From NCBI RefSeq assembly GCF_014851805.1, contig NZ_JACVAK010000005.1, positions 185,407-249,406 on the forward strand: 64,000 nt of DNA, given 5' to 3'. The first letter of the stretch is position 1, and each line of letters opens with the position of its first letter. The DNA is from Pseudoxanthomonas sp. PXM02 (GTDB taxonomy: Bacteria; Pseudomonadota; Gammaproteobacteria; Xanthomonadales; Xanthomonadaceae). Positions 27,171 through 37,859 of this stretch are shown piece after piece. The notes under the pieces are model-generated. The model saw nothing but the letters and a program-made list of their open reading frames with translations, was not told the DNA's origin and made no database searches. Position numbers and translations under genes: made by a program.

Positions 27171-27768
27171 CCGATTTCCACGCTCGCCAGCCGAGCAGGA
27201 CGGCCAGGATGACCGCATAGAGCAATGGCTCGCGGATGTCCGACTTCACCAGCCACCAGAAGTGCAGCACGGCCAGCACGCCGATGGCGTAGACGAGTTT
27301 GTGCAACTGGCCCCAGCGACGTCCGAGGCGGCGCATCCAGCCCTGCGTCGAGGTGATGGCCAGCGGCATCAGCAGCAGCCATGCGGCGAAGCCGACAGTG
27401 ATGTAGGGCCGTTTGACGATCTCTTCGAAGATCTGCGTCCAGTAGCCGCGCAGGTCCAGCCCCAGGTACACCGCCAGGTGCACCGTCGCGTAGAAGAAGG
27501 CGTACAGCCCCAGCATGCGCCGGAAGCGCAGCAGCACCGATTGCCCCGTCAGCTGCCGCAGCGGCGTGATGGCCAGCGCCACCATCAGCAGGCGCAGCGC
27601 CCACAGGCCGGTGCGGTGTTCGATCTCCGCCACCGGATCGGCACCGAGCGCATCGCTGCCGTGTTGCCAGACATCAAAGAACTGCCAGGCCAGGATCGCC
27701 AGCGGCGTCAGCGCCAGCGCATGGATCAGGGCTTTGGCTGCGATCAGGCCGTTGGACGCCTTGCGCAT
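27139..27768 (-). CDS. msrQ: MsrQ, haem b membrane subunit of the periplasmic Met-sulfoxide reductase
   Basis: 209 aa with about six membrane helices. It passes electrons from the respiratory chain to MsrP so that oxidised Met in envelope proteins is repaired. Conserved His for haem are in [24 protein letters not shown] and VLHFWWL; the family phrases [18 protein letters not shown] and [19 protein letters not shown] are present. It follows msrP by 6 nt. Its last 32 bp overlap the FHA gene on the other strand. Confidence 0.95.
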   Translation of the reverse strand: MRKASNGLIAAKALIHALALTPLAILAWQFFDVWQHGSDALGADPVAEIEHRTGLWALRLLMVALAITPLRQLTGQSVLLRFRRMLGLYAFFYATVHLAVYLGLDLRGYWTQIFEEIVKRPYITVGFAAWLLLMPLAITSTQGWMRRLGRRWGQLHKLVYAIGVLAVLHFWWLVKSDIREPLLYAVILAVLLGWRAWKSVSRRRTAAVR

Positions 27769-27774
27769 CGCGGG

Positions 27775-28743
27775 TCAGTACCACTTCTTCAGGTCGAGGC
27801 CCGTGTACAGCGAGGCCACCTGGTCGGCGTAGCCGTTGAACATGCGCGTCGGGATGCGTTCGGCGAACAGCTTGCTCTGCGTGCCTGCGATCCTGCGCTC
27901 GGTCTTCTGGCTCCACCGCGGATGGTCGACGTTCGGATTGACGTTGGAGAAGAACCCGTACTCCGATGGTTGCAGGTCGTGCCAGGCGGTTTCGGGCATG
28001 CGCTCGACGAACTTGATCTCGACGATCGACTTGATGCTCTTGAAGCCGTACTTCCACGGCACCACCAGCCGCAGCGGCGCGCCGTTCTGCTGGGGCAGCG
28101 GCTTGCCGTACAGGCCGGTGGCCAACAGCGTCAGCGGATGCATGGCCTCATCGATACGCAGGCCTTCGCGGTACGGCCAGTTGATCGAGCGGTAACGCAC
28201 GCCGGGCATCTGTACCGGGTCGGCGAGGGTGGTAAAGGCCACGTACTTGGCCTTGGAGGTCGGCTCGAATTTCTTCAGCACCTCGCCCAGTGGCACGCCC
28301 AGCCAGGGGATCACCATCGACCAGCCTTCCACGCAGCGCAGGCGGTAGACGCGCTCTTCCGGTTTCAGCCCCTTCACCAGGTCTTCCAGCGCGATCTTGC
28401 CGGGCTTGGCGCATTCACCGCCTACCACGACGGACCACGGCGAGGTCTTGAGCGTCTTGCGGGCGTTCGAGGGGTCGGCCTTGCCGGTACCGAACTCGTA
28501 GAAGTTGTTGTAGCTGGCGACGTCCTCGTAGCGGGTCAGCGTCTCGGTGGTGCGGAAGCCGGACCGCGCCTGCTCCGGCGTCACCGTGATCTTCGGGGGT
28601 GCCGGTGGTTCGGCCTCGGCGCAGCCGGCGAGTGCCAGGGCCGGCGCGGCGGCCAGGGTCTGCAACAGGCGACGGCGTTCGAGATAGACGCGTTCGTCGG
28701 TGATCTGGGCGGCGGGAATCCGCAGGGCATCGCGCAAGGACAT
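27775..28743 (-). CDS. msrP: MsrP, molybdopterin Met-sulfoxide reductase catalytic subunit
   Basis: 322 aa. Reduces Met sulfoxide in periplasmic proteins with a Mo-molybdopterin cofactor; Cys127 in [10 protein letters not shown] is the Mo ligand. The N-terminus has a twin-Arg motif (ERRRLLQTL) and a hydrophobic stretch that ends LALAGC, so it is exported by Tat and could be a lipoprotein with Cys41 as anchor, which is not usual for MsrP. Family segments [22 protein letters not shown] and [12 protein letters not shown] are intact. First gene of msrP-msrQ. Confidence 0.95.
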   Translation of the reverse strand: MSLRDALRIPAAQITDERVYLERRRLLQTLAAAPALALAGCAEAEPPAPPKITVTPEQARSGFRTTETLTRYEDVASYNNFYEFGTGKADPSNARKTLKTSPWSVVVGGECAKPGKIALEDLVKGLKPEERVYRLRCVEGWSMVIPWLGVPLGEVLKKFEPTSKAKYVAFTTLADPVQMPGVRYRSINWPYREGLRIDEAMHPLTLLATGLYGKPLPQQNGAPLRLVVPWKYGFKSIKSIVEIKFVERMPETAWHDLQPSEYGFFSNVNPNVDHPRWSQKTERRIAGTQSKLFAERIPTRMFNGYADQVASLYTGLDLKKWY

Positions 28744-28917
28744 GGGGGCTTCTCCGAAAGCGGTACTTCGACCCGGTGGTGCGGGATTGGTTCACTCCAT
28801 CCCGCGACCGTTCACAGGGTAGTACGTGGGGGAGGAACAAAGCGATGCAGCCCGCGCTGGTTGCCCCTGCAACTGATGCGCTGCGGCATACTAGGGATTC
28901 ATTCTTCCAGGTGCCCC

Positions 28918-30003
28918 ATGACGCGCGCGTTCAACTTCAGTGCCGGCCCCGCCACCTTGCCTGAACCGGTATTGCGGCAGGCCCAGGCCGAGATGCTCGA
29001 CTGGAACGGCATCGGCGCGTCCATCGTGGAAATCAGCCACCGCAGCCAGGATTTCATCGCGGTCGCCGCACAGGCCGAAGCCGACCTGCGTGCGCTGGTC
29101 GGGATCCCGGACGATTACGCCGTGCTGTTCCTGTCGGGTGGTGCCACGACCCATCAGGCGCTGCTGGCACTGAACTTCGCTGCGCCTGGCCAGGTCGTCG
29201 ACTACGTGGTCACGGGTCACTGGGGCAAGACCGCGATCAAGCAGGCCAGGCCGTACTGCACGGTCAACATCGCCGCCGATGGCGAAGCCGGCGGCTTCCA
29301 CGACATCCCGGCGCGCGACAGCTGGCGGCTGACGTCCGACGCCGCCTACGTGCACATCACCGCCAACGAGACCATCCATGGCGTCGAGTTCCGAGACACG
29401 CTGGATGTCGGCGAGGTACCGCTGTTTGCCGATTTCAGTTCGTCGATCGCCTCCGAGCCGCTGGACGTGTCGAAGTACGGCGTGATCTATGCCGGCGCGC
29501 AGAAGAACCTCGGCCCGGTCGGTGTGGCGGTGGTGATCATCCGCAAGGACCTGTTCGAACGCGCGGGGCAGCCGCGTGCCGACATCTTCGATTACCGCTC
29601 GCATGCCGAGCGCGACTCCATGCTCAACACGCCGCCCACCTGGAACTGGTACCTGGCCGGGCTGGTGTTCAAGTGGATGCTGGCCGAAGGCGGTGTCGCC
29701 GAGTTCGCCCGCCGCAACGCGGTGAAGTCGTCGCTGGTCTACGACGCCATCGACGCCTCGGGCGGGTTCTACCGCAACGAGGTCGCCCCGGCCGTGCGCT
29801 CGCGCATGAATATCCCGTTCTTCCTGCCGGACGACACGCTCAACGCGCGCTTCGTCGCCGAGTCCAAGGCAGCCGGCCTGCTGGCGCTGAAGGGTCACAA
29901 GGCGGTCGGCGGCATCCGTGCCTCGCTTTACAACGCGCTGCCGGTGGAGGGCGCGCAGGCGCTGGTCGATTTCATGCGGGACTTCCAGCAACGCAATGGA
30001 TGA
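28918..30003 (+). CDS. serC: phosphoserine aminotransferase
   Basis: 361-aa PLP enzyme that makes phosphoserine from 3-phosphohydroxypyruvate and glutamate and also serves pyridoxal phosphate synthesis. The start [19 protein letters not shown] is diagnostic, GGATTHQ binds phosphate, and the PLP Lys is in [15 protein letters not shown] is chosen because upstream sequence lacks family residues. It heads the serC-pheA-aroA cluster; a 26-bp inverted repeat stands between serC and pheA and may lower read-through. Confidence 0.97.
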   Translation: MTRAFNFSAGPATLPEPVLRQAQAEMLDWNGIGASIVEISHRSQDFIAVAAQAEADLRALVGIPDDYAVLFLSGGATTHQALLALNFAAPGQVVDYVVTGHWGKTAIKQARPYCTVNIAADGEAGGFHDIPARDSWRLTSDAAYVHITANETIHGVEFRDTLDVGEVPLFADFSSSIASEPLDVSKYGVIYAGAQKNLGPVGVAVVIIRKDLFERAGQPRADIFDYRSHAERDSMLNTPPTWNWYLAGLVFKWMLAEGGVAEFARRNAVKSSLVYDAIDASGGFYRNEVAPAVRSRMNIPFFLPDDTLNARFVAESKAAGLLALKGHKAVGGIRASLYNALPVEGAQALVDFMRDFQQRNG

Positions 30004-30013
30004 GTAGCGCTGT

Positions 30014-30074
30014 TGTAGGAGCGACGTAAGTCGCGACCGTCAGCCGTCCGGTCGCGACTTACGTCGCTCCTACA
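30014..30074. repeat. GTAG-headed REP-like inverted repeat, copy 1
   Basis: Perfect 26-nt arms (30014-30039 and 30049-30074) around a 9-nt loop; the core is GGAGCGACGTAAGTCGCGA. It starts 10 nt after serC. Copy 2, with the same core, is at 32719-32785. Arms that begin TGTAG agree with the GTAG head of REPs described in Stenotrophomonas. Confidence 0.9.
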
Positions 30075-30100
30075 GAAAGCATTTCCAGGGATCACGAAAC

Positions 30101-31252
30101 ATGGCCTCCAAACCCACCAAGCCCAAGAAAACCGCCGCACCGGCGAAAGCCAAGAAGGCCGATGTCACCCCCGCACCGGCCCTATCCGACGTGCGCGCCA
30201 AGATCGACGGCATCGACCGCCAGATCCAGTCGCTGATCGCCGAACGTGCGCACTTCGCCCACCAGGTCGGCAAGGCCAAGGGCAAGCTCGCCGCTGCCGT
30301 CGACTACTACCGCCCCGAGCGCGAAGCGCAGGTGCTGCGCATGGTGGTGGACCGCAACGAAGGTCCGCTCAGCGATGAAGTGCTGGTGCATGTCTTCCGC
30401 GAGATCATGTCCGCCTGCCTGGCGCAGCAGGAGCCGCTGAAGATCGGCTATCTCGGTCCGGAAGGCACCTTCAGCCAGCAGGCCGTGCTGAAGCACTTCG
30501 GCCGCTCGGCGCACGGGCTGCCGCTGGCCAGCATCGAAGAGGTGTTCCAGGAGGTCGCCAGTGGCGCCGCCGATTTCGGCGTAGTGCCGGTGGAGAACTC
30601 GGGGCAGGGCACCATCCAGATCACGCTGGACATGTTCCTGACCTCGGACCTGAAGATCTGCGGCGAAGTCGAGCTGCGCGTGCACCAGTTCCTGATGTCG
30701 CGCACCGGCCGCATCGACGACATCGAACGCATCTACGCACACCCGCAGTCGTTCGCGCAGACCGCGGGCTGGCTGCGCGCCAACCTGCCGAAAGTCGAGA
30801 AGGTGCCGGTGTCGAGCAATGCCGAGGGCGCACGCCGTGCGCGTGGCAATGACGACGCGGCGGCCATTGGCGGTGAGAGCGCGGCGCACGTGTATGGCCT
30901 GAAGAAGGTCGTCATGAGCCCGATCCAGGACGACAAGGACAACACCACGCGCTTCCTGGTGATCGGCCGCAGCCTGTTCCCGCCGTCCGGCCACGACCGC
31001 ACTTCGGTGCTGGTCTTCATCCACGACAAGCCGGGCGCGCTGTTCGACGTGCTCAGCCCGTTCGCGCGCCATGGCATCAGCATGAACCGCATCGAGTCGC
31101 GCCCGTCGCACCACGCCAAGTGGGAGTACGGCTTCTTCATCGACCTGGCCGGCCATATCGATGACGAAGCGATGAAACTGGCGCTGGCCGAGCTGAAGCA
31201 GCACTCCGCGCAGATCAAGGTGCTGGGTTCGTACCCCGTTGCCGTGCCGTAA
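30101..31252 (+). CDS. pheA: bifunctional chorismate mutase / prephenate dehydratase
   Basis: 383-aa enzyme of phenylalanine synthesis. A Lys/Ala/Pro-rich N-terminus (1-25) precedes the AroQ mutase helices (about 28-112; RAKIDGIDRQIQSLIAERA), then the dehydratase domain (IGYLGPEGTFSQQA, the VPVENSGQGTI and NTTRFLVIG motifs, with the catalytic Thr-Arg-Phe), then an ACT domain (about 300-380) with ESRPSHHAKWEYGFFID that senses Phe. All parts are complete. It lies between serC and aroA, the usual xanthomonad order. Confidence 0.97.
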   Translation: MASKPTKPKKTAAPAKAKKADVTPAPALSDVRAKIDGIDRQIQSLIAERAHFAHQVGKAKGKLAAAVDYYRPEREAQVLRMVVDRNEGPLSDEVLVHVFREIMSACLAQQEPLKIGYLGPEGTFSQQAVLKHFGRSAHGLPLASIEEVFQEVASGAADFGVVPVENSGQGTIQITLDMFLTSDLKICGEVELRVHQFLMSRTGRIDDIERIYAHPQSFAQTAGWLRANLPKVEKVPVSSNAEGARRARGNDDAAAIGGESAAHVYGLKKVVMSPIQDDKDNTTRFLVIGRSLFPPSGHDRTSVLVFIHDKPGALFDVLSPFARHGISMNRIESRPSHHAKWEYGFFIDLAGHIDDEAMKLALAELKQHSAQIKVLGSYPVAVP

Positions 31253-31263
31253 GACCGGTCCTT

Positions 31264-31363
31264 CCTCCGCTTGCGGGGGAAGATGCCCGAAGGGCGGATG
31301 GGGGCGAACCCGAAACGCCTGACGCCGCTTGCCCCCACCCCAACCCTCCCCCGCAAGCGGAGG
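31264..31363. repeat. intergenic inverted repeat between pheA and aroA
   Basis: Perfect 17-nt arms (31264-31280 and 31347-31363) 66 nt apart. The inner left part AGATGCCCGAAGGGCGGATG matches the repeat after serS (36099-36123) at nearly every base, so both belong to one dispersed xanthomonad intergenic element. Confidence 0.8.
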
Positions 31364-31388
31364 AGGGGGCTGAACCCAGAGACACACG

Positions 31389-32699
31389 ATGAGCACTACA
31401 CAAGACTGGATCGCCTCCGCCGGCCAACCGCTGCGCGGCACCCTCGACATCCCCGGCGACAAGTCGGTCTCGCACCGCGCGGTGATGTTCGCTGCGTTGG
31501 CCGATGGCGTATCGACCATCGATGGCTTCCTCGAAGGCGAGGACACCCGCGCCACCGCCGCGATCTTCTCGCGCCTTGGCGTACGCGTCGAAACCCCATC
31601 GCCCTCGCAGCGCATCGTGCACGGTGTCGGCGTGGACGGACTGAAGGCGGCGGACGGCGAGCTGGATTGCGGCAATGCCGGCACTGGCATGCGCCTGCTC
31701 GCTGGCCTGCTGGCCGCGCAGCGCTTCGACAGCGTGCTGGTCGGCGATGCCTCGCTGTCCAAGCGGCCGATGCGCCGCGTGACCGGTCCGCTGTCGAAGA
31801 TGGGGGCGCGCATCGATACCGAAGAGGGCGGCCTGCCGCCGCTGCGCATCCATGGCGGTCAGCCGCTCACCGGCATCGACTACACGCTGGAGGTTGCCAG
31901 CGCGCAGGTGAAGTCGGCCGTGCTGCTCGCCGGTCTCTACGCTGACGGCGAGACCATCGTGCGCGAACCGCATCCGACCCGCGACTACACCGAGCGCATG
32001 CTGAAGGCGTTCGGCGTGGACATCGACTTCTCGCCCGGCTTCGCGCGCCTGCGCGGTGGCCAACGGCTCAAGGCCACCGATATCGCAGTGCCGGCGGACT
32101 TCTCGTCGGCGGCGTTCTTCCTGGTGGCGGCCAGCATCATTCCCGGTTCGGAACTGCGCCTGCGTGCCGTCGGCCTGAATCCGCGTCGCACTGGCCTGCT
32201 GCAGGCGCTGCGCCTGATGGGCGCGGACATCACCGAAGAGAACGCCAGCGAGCATGGCGGCGAACCGGTCGCCGATCTCGTGGTGCGACATGCACCGCTG
32301 CGCGGCATCGCCGTGCCCGAGGCGCTGGTGCCGGACATGATCGACGAGTTCCCGGCGCTGTTTGTCGCCGCCGCTGCCGCGGACGGCCCGACGGTCGTGA
32401 GCGGCGCCGCCGAATTGCGGGTAAAGGAATCCGACCGTCTTGCCGCGATGGCCAATGGTCTGCGCGCGCTCGGCCTACGTGTGGACGAAACGCCGGATGG
32501 CGCGACGATCTTCCCTGGTGAACTGCAGGGCGGGGCGGTGGACAGCCACGGCGACCATCGCATCGCGATGGCGTTCTCGATCGCCGGCCAACTCGCGAAG
32601 GGCGACGTGCGTGTCGGCGATGTGGCGAACGTGGCGACGTCGTTTCCCAACTACGACGGATTGGCGACGGGTGCGGGGTTCGCGCTGCGCAAGGCGTGA
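31389..32699 (+). CDS. aroA: 3-phosphoshikimate 1-carboxyvinyltransferase (EPSP synthase)
   Basis: 436-aa enzyme joining phosphoshikimate and PEP in the shikimate pathway. Motifs IPGDKSVSHR, EGEDT, SAQVKSA and RDYTERML are of the class II (CP4-like) type rather than the E. coli type. The PEP-site loop reads GNAGTGMRL, with Gly where the glyphosate-tolerant CP4 enzyme has Ala, so tolerance cannot be assumed. DSHGDHRIAMAF is near the C-terminus. Third gene of the serC-pheA-aroA cluster, followed by a REP-like element. Confidence 0.97.
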   Translation: MSTTQDWIASAGQPLRGTLDIPGDKSVSHRAVMFAALADGVSTIDGFLEGEDTRATAAIFSRLGVRVETPSPSQRIVHGVGVDGLKAADGELDCGNAGTGMRLLAGLLAAQRFDSVLVGDASLSKRPMRRVTGPLSKMGARIDTEEGGLPPLRIHGGQPLTGIDYTLEVASAQVKSAVLLAGLYADGETIVREPHPTRDYTERMLKAFGVDIDFSPGFARLRGGQRLKATDIAVPADFSSAAFFLVAASIIPGSELRLRAVGLNPRRTGLLQALRLMGADITEENASEHGGEPVADLVVRHAPLRGIAVPEALVPDMIDEFPALFVAAAAADGPTVVSGAAELRVKESDRLAAMANGLRALGLRVDETPDGATIFPGELQGGAVDSHGDHRIAMAFSIAGQLAKGDVRVGDVANVATSFPNYDGLATGAGFALRKA

Positions 32700-32718
32700 T
32701 GCACGCGATCAAGATGGG

Positions 32719-32785
32719 TGTGGGAGCGACGTAAGTCGCGATGATCGGTGCGGAGTGCTTCATCGCGACTTACGTCGCTCCCACA
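32719..32785. repeat. GTAG-type REP-like inverted repeat, copy 2
   Basis: Perfect 25-nt arms (32719-32743 and 32761-32785) around a 17-nt loop, 19 nt after aroA. Core identical to copy 1; the head is TGTGG instead of TGTAG and both arms changed together, so pairing is conserved. Confidence 0.9.
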
Positions 32786-32831
32786 GGAAAGATCCCATAG
32801 AGAAAGCCCGCAAGACGGGAGCCACGCACAG

Positions 32832-32859
32832 AAAAAGGGGCGCCTGCCCGCGCCCCTTT
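32832..32859 (-). terminator. terminator after the tonB-like gene
   Basis: A 10-bp stem AAAGGGGCGC/GCGCCCCTTT (32834-32843 with 32850-32859) that reads into a T run on the minus strand, 29 nt after the stop of the TonB-family gene. It may also end aroA transcription. Confidence 0.75.
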
Positions 32860-32888
32860 CCCCTTCCTCGTCTGTTGCGCGTGACGCG

Positions 32889-33452
32889 TTAGATCGGCTT
32901 GAAGTCGACCGGGACCTTCACGCTGGTGGCGATGGCCTTGCCATTGCGCATGGCCGGCTCGAAGCGCCACTGCTTCACGGCCGCCATCGCGGCACGATCC
33001 AGATCACGCTCGCCGCTGCGCTCGGCCACGCGGACGTTGACCGGGTTGCCCTGGGCGTCCACCTCGGCCAGCACGACGACCGTGCCGCCGACACCGGCGC
33101 GCAGCATCGAGGCCGGGTACTTCGGTTCGGCGTTGCCGGCCATCGGGCGGGCGTCGCGACTGATCGCTGCCGGGCGAGCGGCTGCACGTTCGGCGCGTTC
33201 GCGATTGGCGGCCGCCGTGGCGCGCTCCTTGGCGGGCGTGGTGGTGGCCGGGTCCTCGATCACGGTGCCGGGTATGGTCGCGACCGGTGTCTCGACCGGC
33301 GCACGCGACTGGCTCCACCAGATCAGGCCGCCGGCCGTCACGGCGAAGGCGAGCAGCGTCAGCAGGACGGGGGATGTGGTGCGGCGCGGCTCCACCGTGG
33401 TGTCTTCGACGGTGTCCGGGGCGCGGTATTCGTTGTTCGTGGGCATCGACAT
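32889..33452 (-). CDS. TonB-family energy transducer
   Basis: 187 aa: cytoplasmic N-terminus, one membrane segment (about 28-47), a Thr/Ala/Arg-rich periplasmic stretch and a C-terminal TonB domain (about 105-187) with PKYPASMLRAGVGGTVVV and the DRAAMAAVKQWRFEPA signature. TonB proteins couple the ExbB-ExbD motor to outer-membrane receptors. No exbB, exbD or receptor gene is next to it, and the linker is short, so it may be an accessory transducer. A related gene lies at 34026 and a lipoprotein relative at 61554. Confidence 0.85.
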   Translation of the reverse strand: MSMPTNNEYRAPDTVEDTTVEPRRTTSPVLLTLLAFAVTAGGLIWWSQSRAPVETPVATIPGTVIEDPATTTPAKERATAAANRERAERAAARPAAISRDARPMAGNAEPKYPASMLRAGVGGTVVVLAEVDAQGNPVNVRVAERSGERDLDRAAMAAVKQWRFEPAMRNGKAIATSVKVPVDFKPI

Positions 33453-33598
33453 GTGAACCTCCGTTTCGCGTTGTGGGTTCCGCGTTGGAACGGTGCCGAG
33501 TCTTTGCGTGACGATGTTTGCGATGCGTGATCGAGCGATGAAGCGAGCAGACCGAAGTTCAGTTAGCGGAACAGTGGTTCAGCAATGCGCACTCGCCG

Positions 33599-34021
33599 TC
33601 AAAGTGCATCGGCGCATCGATCATCCTGCTTGAAGTAGAAGCCGCCGGGCGCGTGTGCGTTCTGTTCGCCGCGTCTGGCCAGCGCATCGCAACCCATCAC
33701 GTTGACGGGCACAAGCTCCATCGCGATGGCGCCGGATGCGTGACGCAGCACGAACGTGTTGCCCTGTCGTGTCCATGTGCCTGACTGGAGCGGCTCAGCG
33801 CAGATATCGCACTGGACCTGCATCGTGTAGCGGCCGGACTCCATCAGGCGTACGGCATGGGAGTAGCCACGGCCCTTCACCCATGTTTCGCCGGGTTCGT
33901 TACCCAGCGGGTCGACCATTGCCGGGGCGCGCAAGAACCACAGCCACAAGCAGAAACCAAGAACGATCAACGATGTCGCCAAACCGATCGCGATGCGTGT
34001 GAGCAGTCGCGAACGGCTCAT
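33599..34021 (-). CDS. small membrane-anchored protein of unknown function
   Basis: 140 aa with one N-terminal membrane helix (about 9-29) and a small outside domain with four Cys in CDIC, GCDAL and DDRCADAL. Sits between two TonB-family genes on the same strand, 4 nt after the upstream one, so it is probably in the same transcript. I do not recognise the fold; two disulfides are likely. Confidence 0.65.
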   Translation of the reverse strand: MSRSRLLTRIAIGLATSLIVLGFCLWLWFLRAPAMVDPLGNEPGETWVKGRGYSHAVRLMESGRYTMQVQCDICAEPLQSGTWTRQGNTFVLRHASGAIAMELVPVNVMGCDALARRGEQNAHAPGGFYFKQDDRCADAL

Positions 34022-34025
34022 GTGA

Positions 34026-36065
<2,040 letters not shown>

Positions 36066-36074
36066 TTGCGGCTC

Positions 36075-36235
36075 CCTTCTCCCCGCGGGCGGGGAGAAGG
36101 TGCCCGAAGGGCGGATGAGGGGCCGCTGTTCGCGCAGGACTTTCGGTTCTCCCATCTGGCGCTGATCGAACGAGGCAGGCGGCTGAGCGCCTCAAGCACC
36201 CTGTCTCCGCTCGCCCCTCACCCGCCTTCGGCACC
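36075..36235. repeat. dispersed intergenic repeat after serS
   Basis: Starts with a perfect hairpin (36075-36086 with 36089-36100), then an outer imperfect inverted pair: 36099-36123 and 36213-36235 (23 of 25 positions complementary). The left arm is shared with the pheA-aroA gap. The 90 bp between the arms show no coding signal. A C/T-rich stretch follows to 36262. Confidence 0.75.
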
Positions 36236-36265
36236 CTCTCCCCGCTTCGCAGGGAGAGGGGAGCT

Positions 36266-36991
36266 TCACGTCTTCTTCGTACGCCCCTTCGCCACCTTGG
36301 CTCGCACCAGCGGCCGGTCGAGGTCGCGCAACGCGTCCTTGCCGATCCAGCGCCGCGTCGCTTCGTCGGAGGCCGCCAACCGCGTCGCCAGCGCCATCGC
36401 CTCGGTATGCAGCCGCGAGTTGCGATGGCCGATGGCGCGCAACGCCCAGCTCACGCCCTTGCTGACGAAGTTGCGCGCATCGTCCGCGGCAGCGTCGACC
36501 AGCGCGAGGCCGTCCAGAAATGGCGCATCAGCGGTGCCGCGGTCGTGCACCGCCAAGCCTGCCAGTAGGGCGAAGGCCGCGCGTTTCTCGAACTCGTTCC
36601 GCTTGCGGGCCCAGTCGGACACCCGCGACCACGCCTGCGGGCTGCGGTCGAACAGATGCAGGCAGAGCGTGTCGCAGACCGCCCAGTTGTCGAACTGACG
36701 ACACCAGCGGTCCATCTGCGTGACTGTCAGCTGCGCCGGATCGGCGATGAAGGCGACCAGCAGGCGGGCTTCGTAGATCCCGCTGTCCCATAGCGGCTGT
36801 GCCAGGGCGTGCTGGCGGCCGATGCGCTTGCCCAGCGCCTGGATGTCCCGCATCGGCACGCCCAGCGCATGCGTATCGGGAATCCCGTAACGCGCCAGCC
36901 CGGCGCGATGCGTCGGGCTGGAGGCGGCTTTCAGCAGGGCGATCGCCTGTGCGGCGTCGATCTGTTCCGGGGCGGCTTTCCGGGCGGGCAT
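36266..36991 (-). CDS. DNA alkylation repair (AlkD-like HEAT) protein
   Basis: 241 aa of HEAT-like helical repeats. Family marks: YGIPDTHALGVPMRDIQALG near the start, MDRWCRQFDNWAVCDTLCLHLF in the middle (with the Trp-Asp pair of AlkD) and DARNFVSKGVSWALRAIGHRN. AlkD-type proteins remove alkylated bases by trapping flipped DNA. The last 15 residues are Lys/Arg-rich. The long upstream frame lies antisense to azoR and is not used; ATG at 36991 gives the normal family length. Confidence 0.85.
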   Translation of the reverse strand: MPARKAAPEQIDAAQAIALLKAASSPTHRAGLARYGIPDTHALGVPMRDIQALGKRIGRQHALAQPLWDSGIYEARLLVAFIADPAQLTVTQMDRWCRQFDNWAVCDTLCLHLFDRSPQAWSRVSDWARKRNEFEKRAAFALLAGLAVHDRGTADAPFLDGLALVDAAADDARNFVSKGVSWALRAIGHRNSRLHTEAMALATRLAASDEATRRWIGKDALRDLDRPLVRAKVAKGRTKKT

Positions 36992-37111
36992 CGGCGGGTC
37001 GCGGGGACGGGAGCCGGCAGCATACCGGTCCCGTCCCGCGATCCCGATGCCTGTCGCCCGGCTGTTTCGTGCATTCCTGTGGGGCGGCCGCGCTTTCTGG
37101 TCGCCGCAAAG

Positions 37112-37134
37112 AAAACGGCCCGCTTGCGCGGGCC
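37112..37134 (-). terminator. terminator after azoR
   Basis: A 7-bp stem GGCCCGC/GCGGGCC (37117-37123 with 37128-37134) and TTGC loop; on the minus strand it is followed by TTTT (opposite 37112-37115). It is 31 nt after the azoR stop. Confidence 0.75.
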
Positions 37135-37164
37135 GAACGGAGAGGAGTTGCGGTGTGTCAGGAC

Positions 37165-37743
37165 TCAGGCAGCTTGGCGCAGCGGGGCCGGGATGCTGGC
37201 CAGCGCGGCTTCGATGGCCTGGGCCTTGTGCTCGGGCGAGTAGGCCACGCGCTCGGCGCGGATGAATTCCACGTCGGTGATGCCCAGGAAGCCGAACACC
37301 TGCTTCAGGTACGGCGCCACGAAGTCGATCGCGGTGCCGGCGTATTCGCCGCCGCTGGCCTCGGCCACGATGACCTTCTTGCCGCCAGCCAGGCCCACCG
37401 GGCCGTTCTCGGTGTACTTGAAGGTGCGGCCGGCCACGGCCACGCGGTCGATCCAGGCCTTCAGCGTGGACGGCACGCCGAAGTTGTAGCGCGGCACGCC
37501 CAGCACGATGACGTCGGCGGCCAGGAATTGCTGCATGGCGGCCTCGCTGGCTTGTGCGGCGGCGGCATCGCCCCCACCCAGTACGGCGTTGGTCAGGTGG
37601 ACCAGCGGGTCGGCGTCGAGGTCGCGGTAGGTGACCTCCAGCCCGGGCACGCTGTCCTGCCAACGGGCTACGATGGCGGCGGTCAGTTGTCGGCTGACGG
37701 AGTTGGCGGCCAGCGCGCTGCTGTCGATGTGCAATAGTTTCAC
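37165..37743 (-). CDS. azoR: FMN-dependent NADH-azoreductase family protein
   Basis: 192-aa flavodoxin-like quinone/azo reductase starting with GTG (VKLLHIDSSAL). It has SSALAANSVSRQL for the FMN phosphate, PRYNFGVPSTLKAWIDRV, and the GGKKVIVAEASGGEY loop. It reduces quinones and azo dyes by two-electron transfer from NADH. Divergent from the LysR gene across 116 bp, an arrangement in which LysR proteins commonly control the reductase. Confidence 0.92.
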   Translation of the reverse strand: MKLLHIDSSALAANSVSRQLTAAIVARWQDSVPGLEVTYRDLDADPLVHLTNAVLGGGDAAAAQASEAAMQQFLAADVIVLGVPRYNFGVPSTLKAWIDRVAVAGRTFKYTENGPVGLAGGKKVIVAEASGGEYAGTAIDFVAPYLKQVFGFLGITDVEFIRAERVAYSPEHKAQAIEAALASIPAPLRQAA

Positions 37744-37805
37744 GGTGGTGCTCCAGTCGGATGCGGCCAGTGCCGCCTTGGAGACCACTGTAGGTCGTTG
37801 CATTG

Positions 37806-37826
37806 GTAGGATAAACGTGGTCTTAC
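37806..37826. promoter_or_regulatory. possible LysR operator between azoR and lysR
   Basis: Imperfect dyad GTAGGA-N9-TCTTAC (5 of 6 pairs) in the divergent gap, of the size and type LysR proteins bind. Only position and weak symmetry support it. Confidence 0.3.
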
Positions 37827-37859
37827 GTCACTGATTGTTCTAAAGGCGGAATTATAGTC

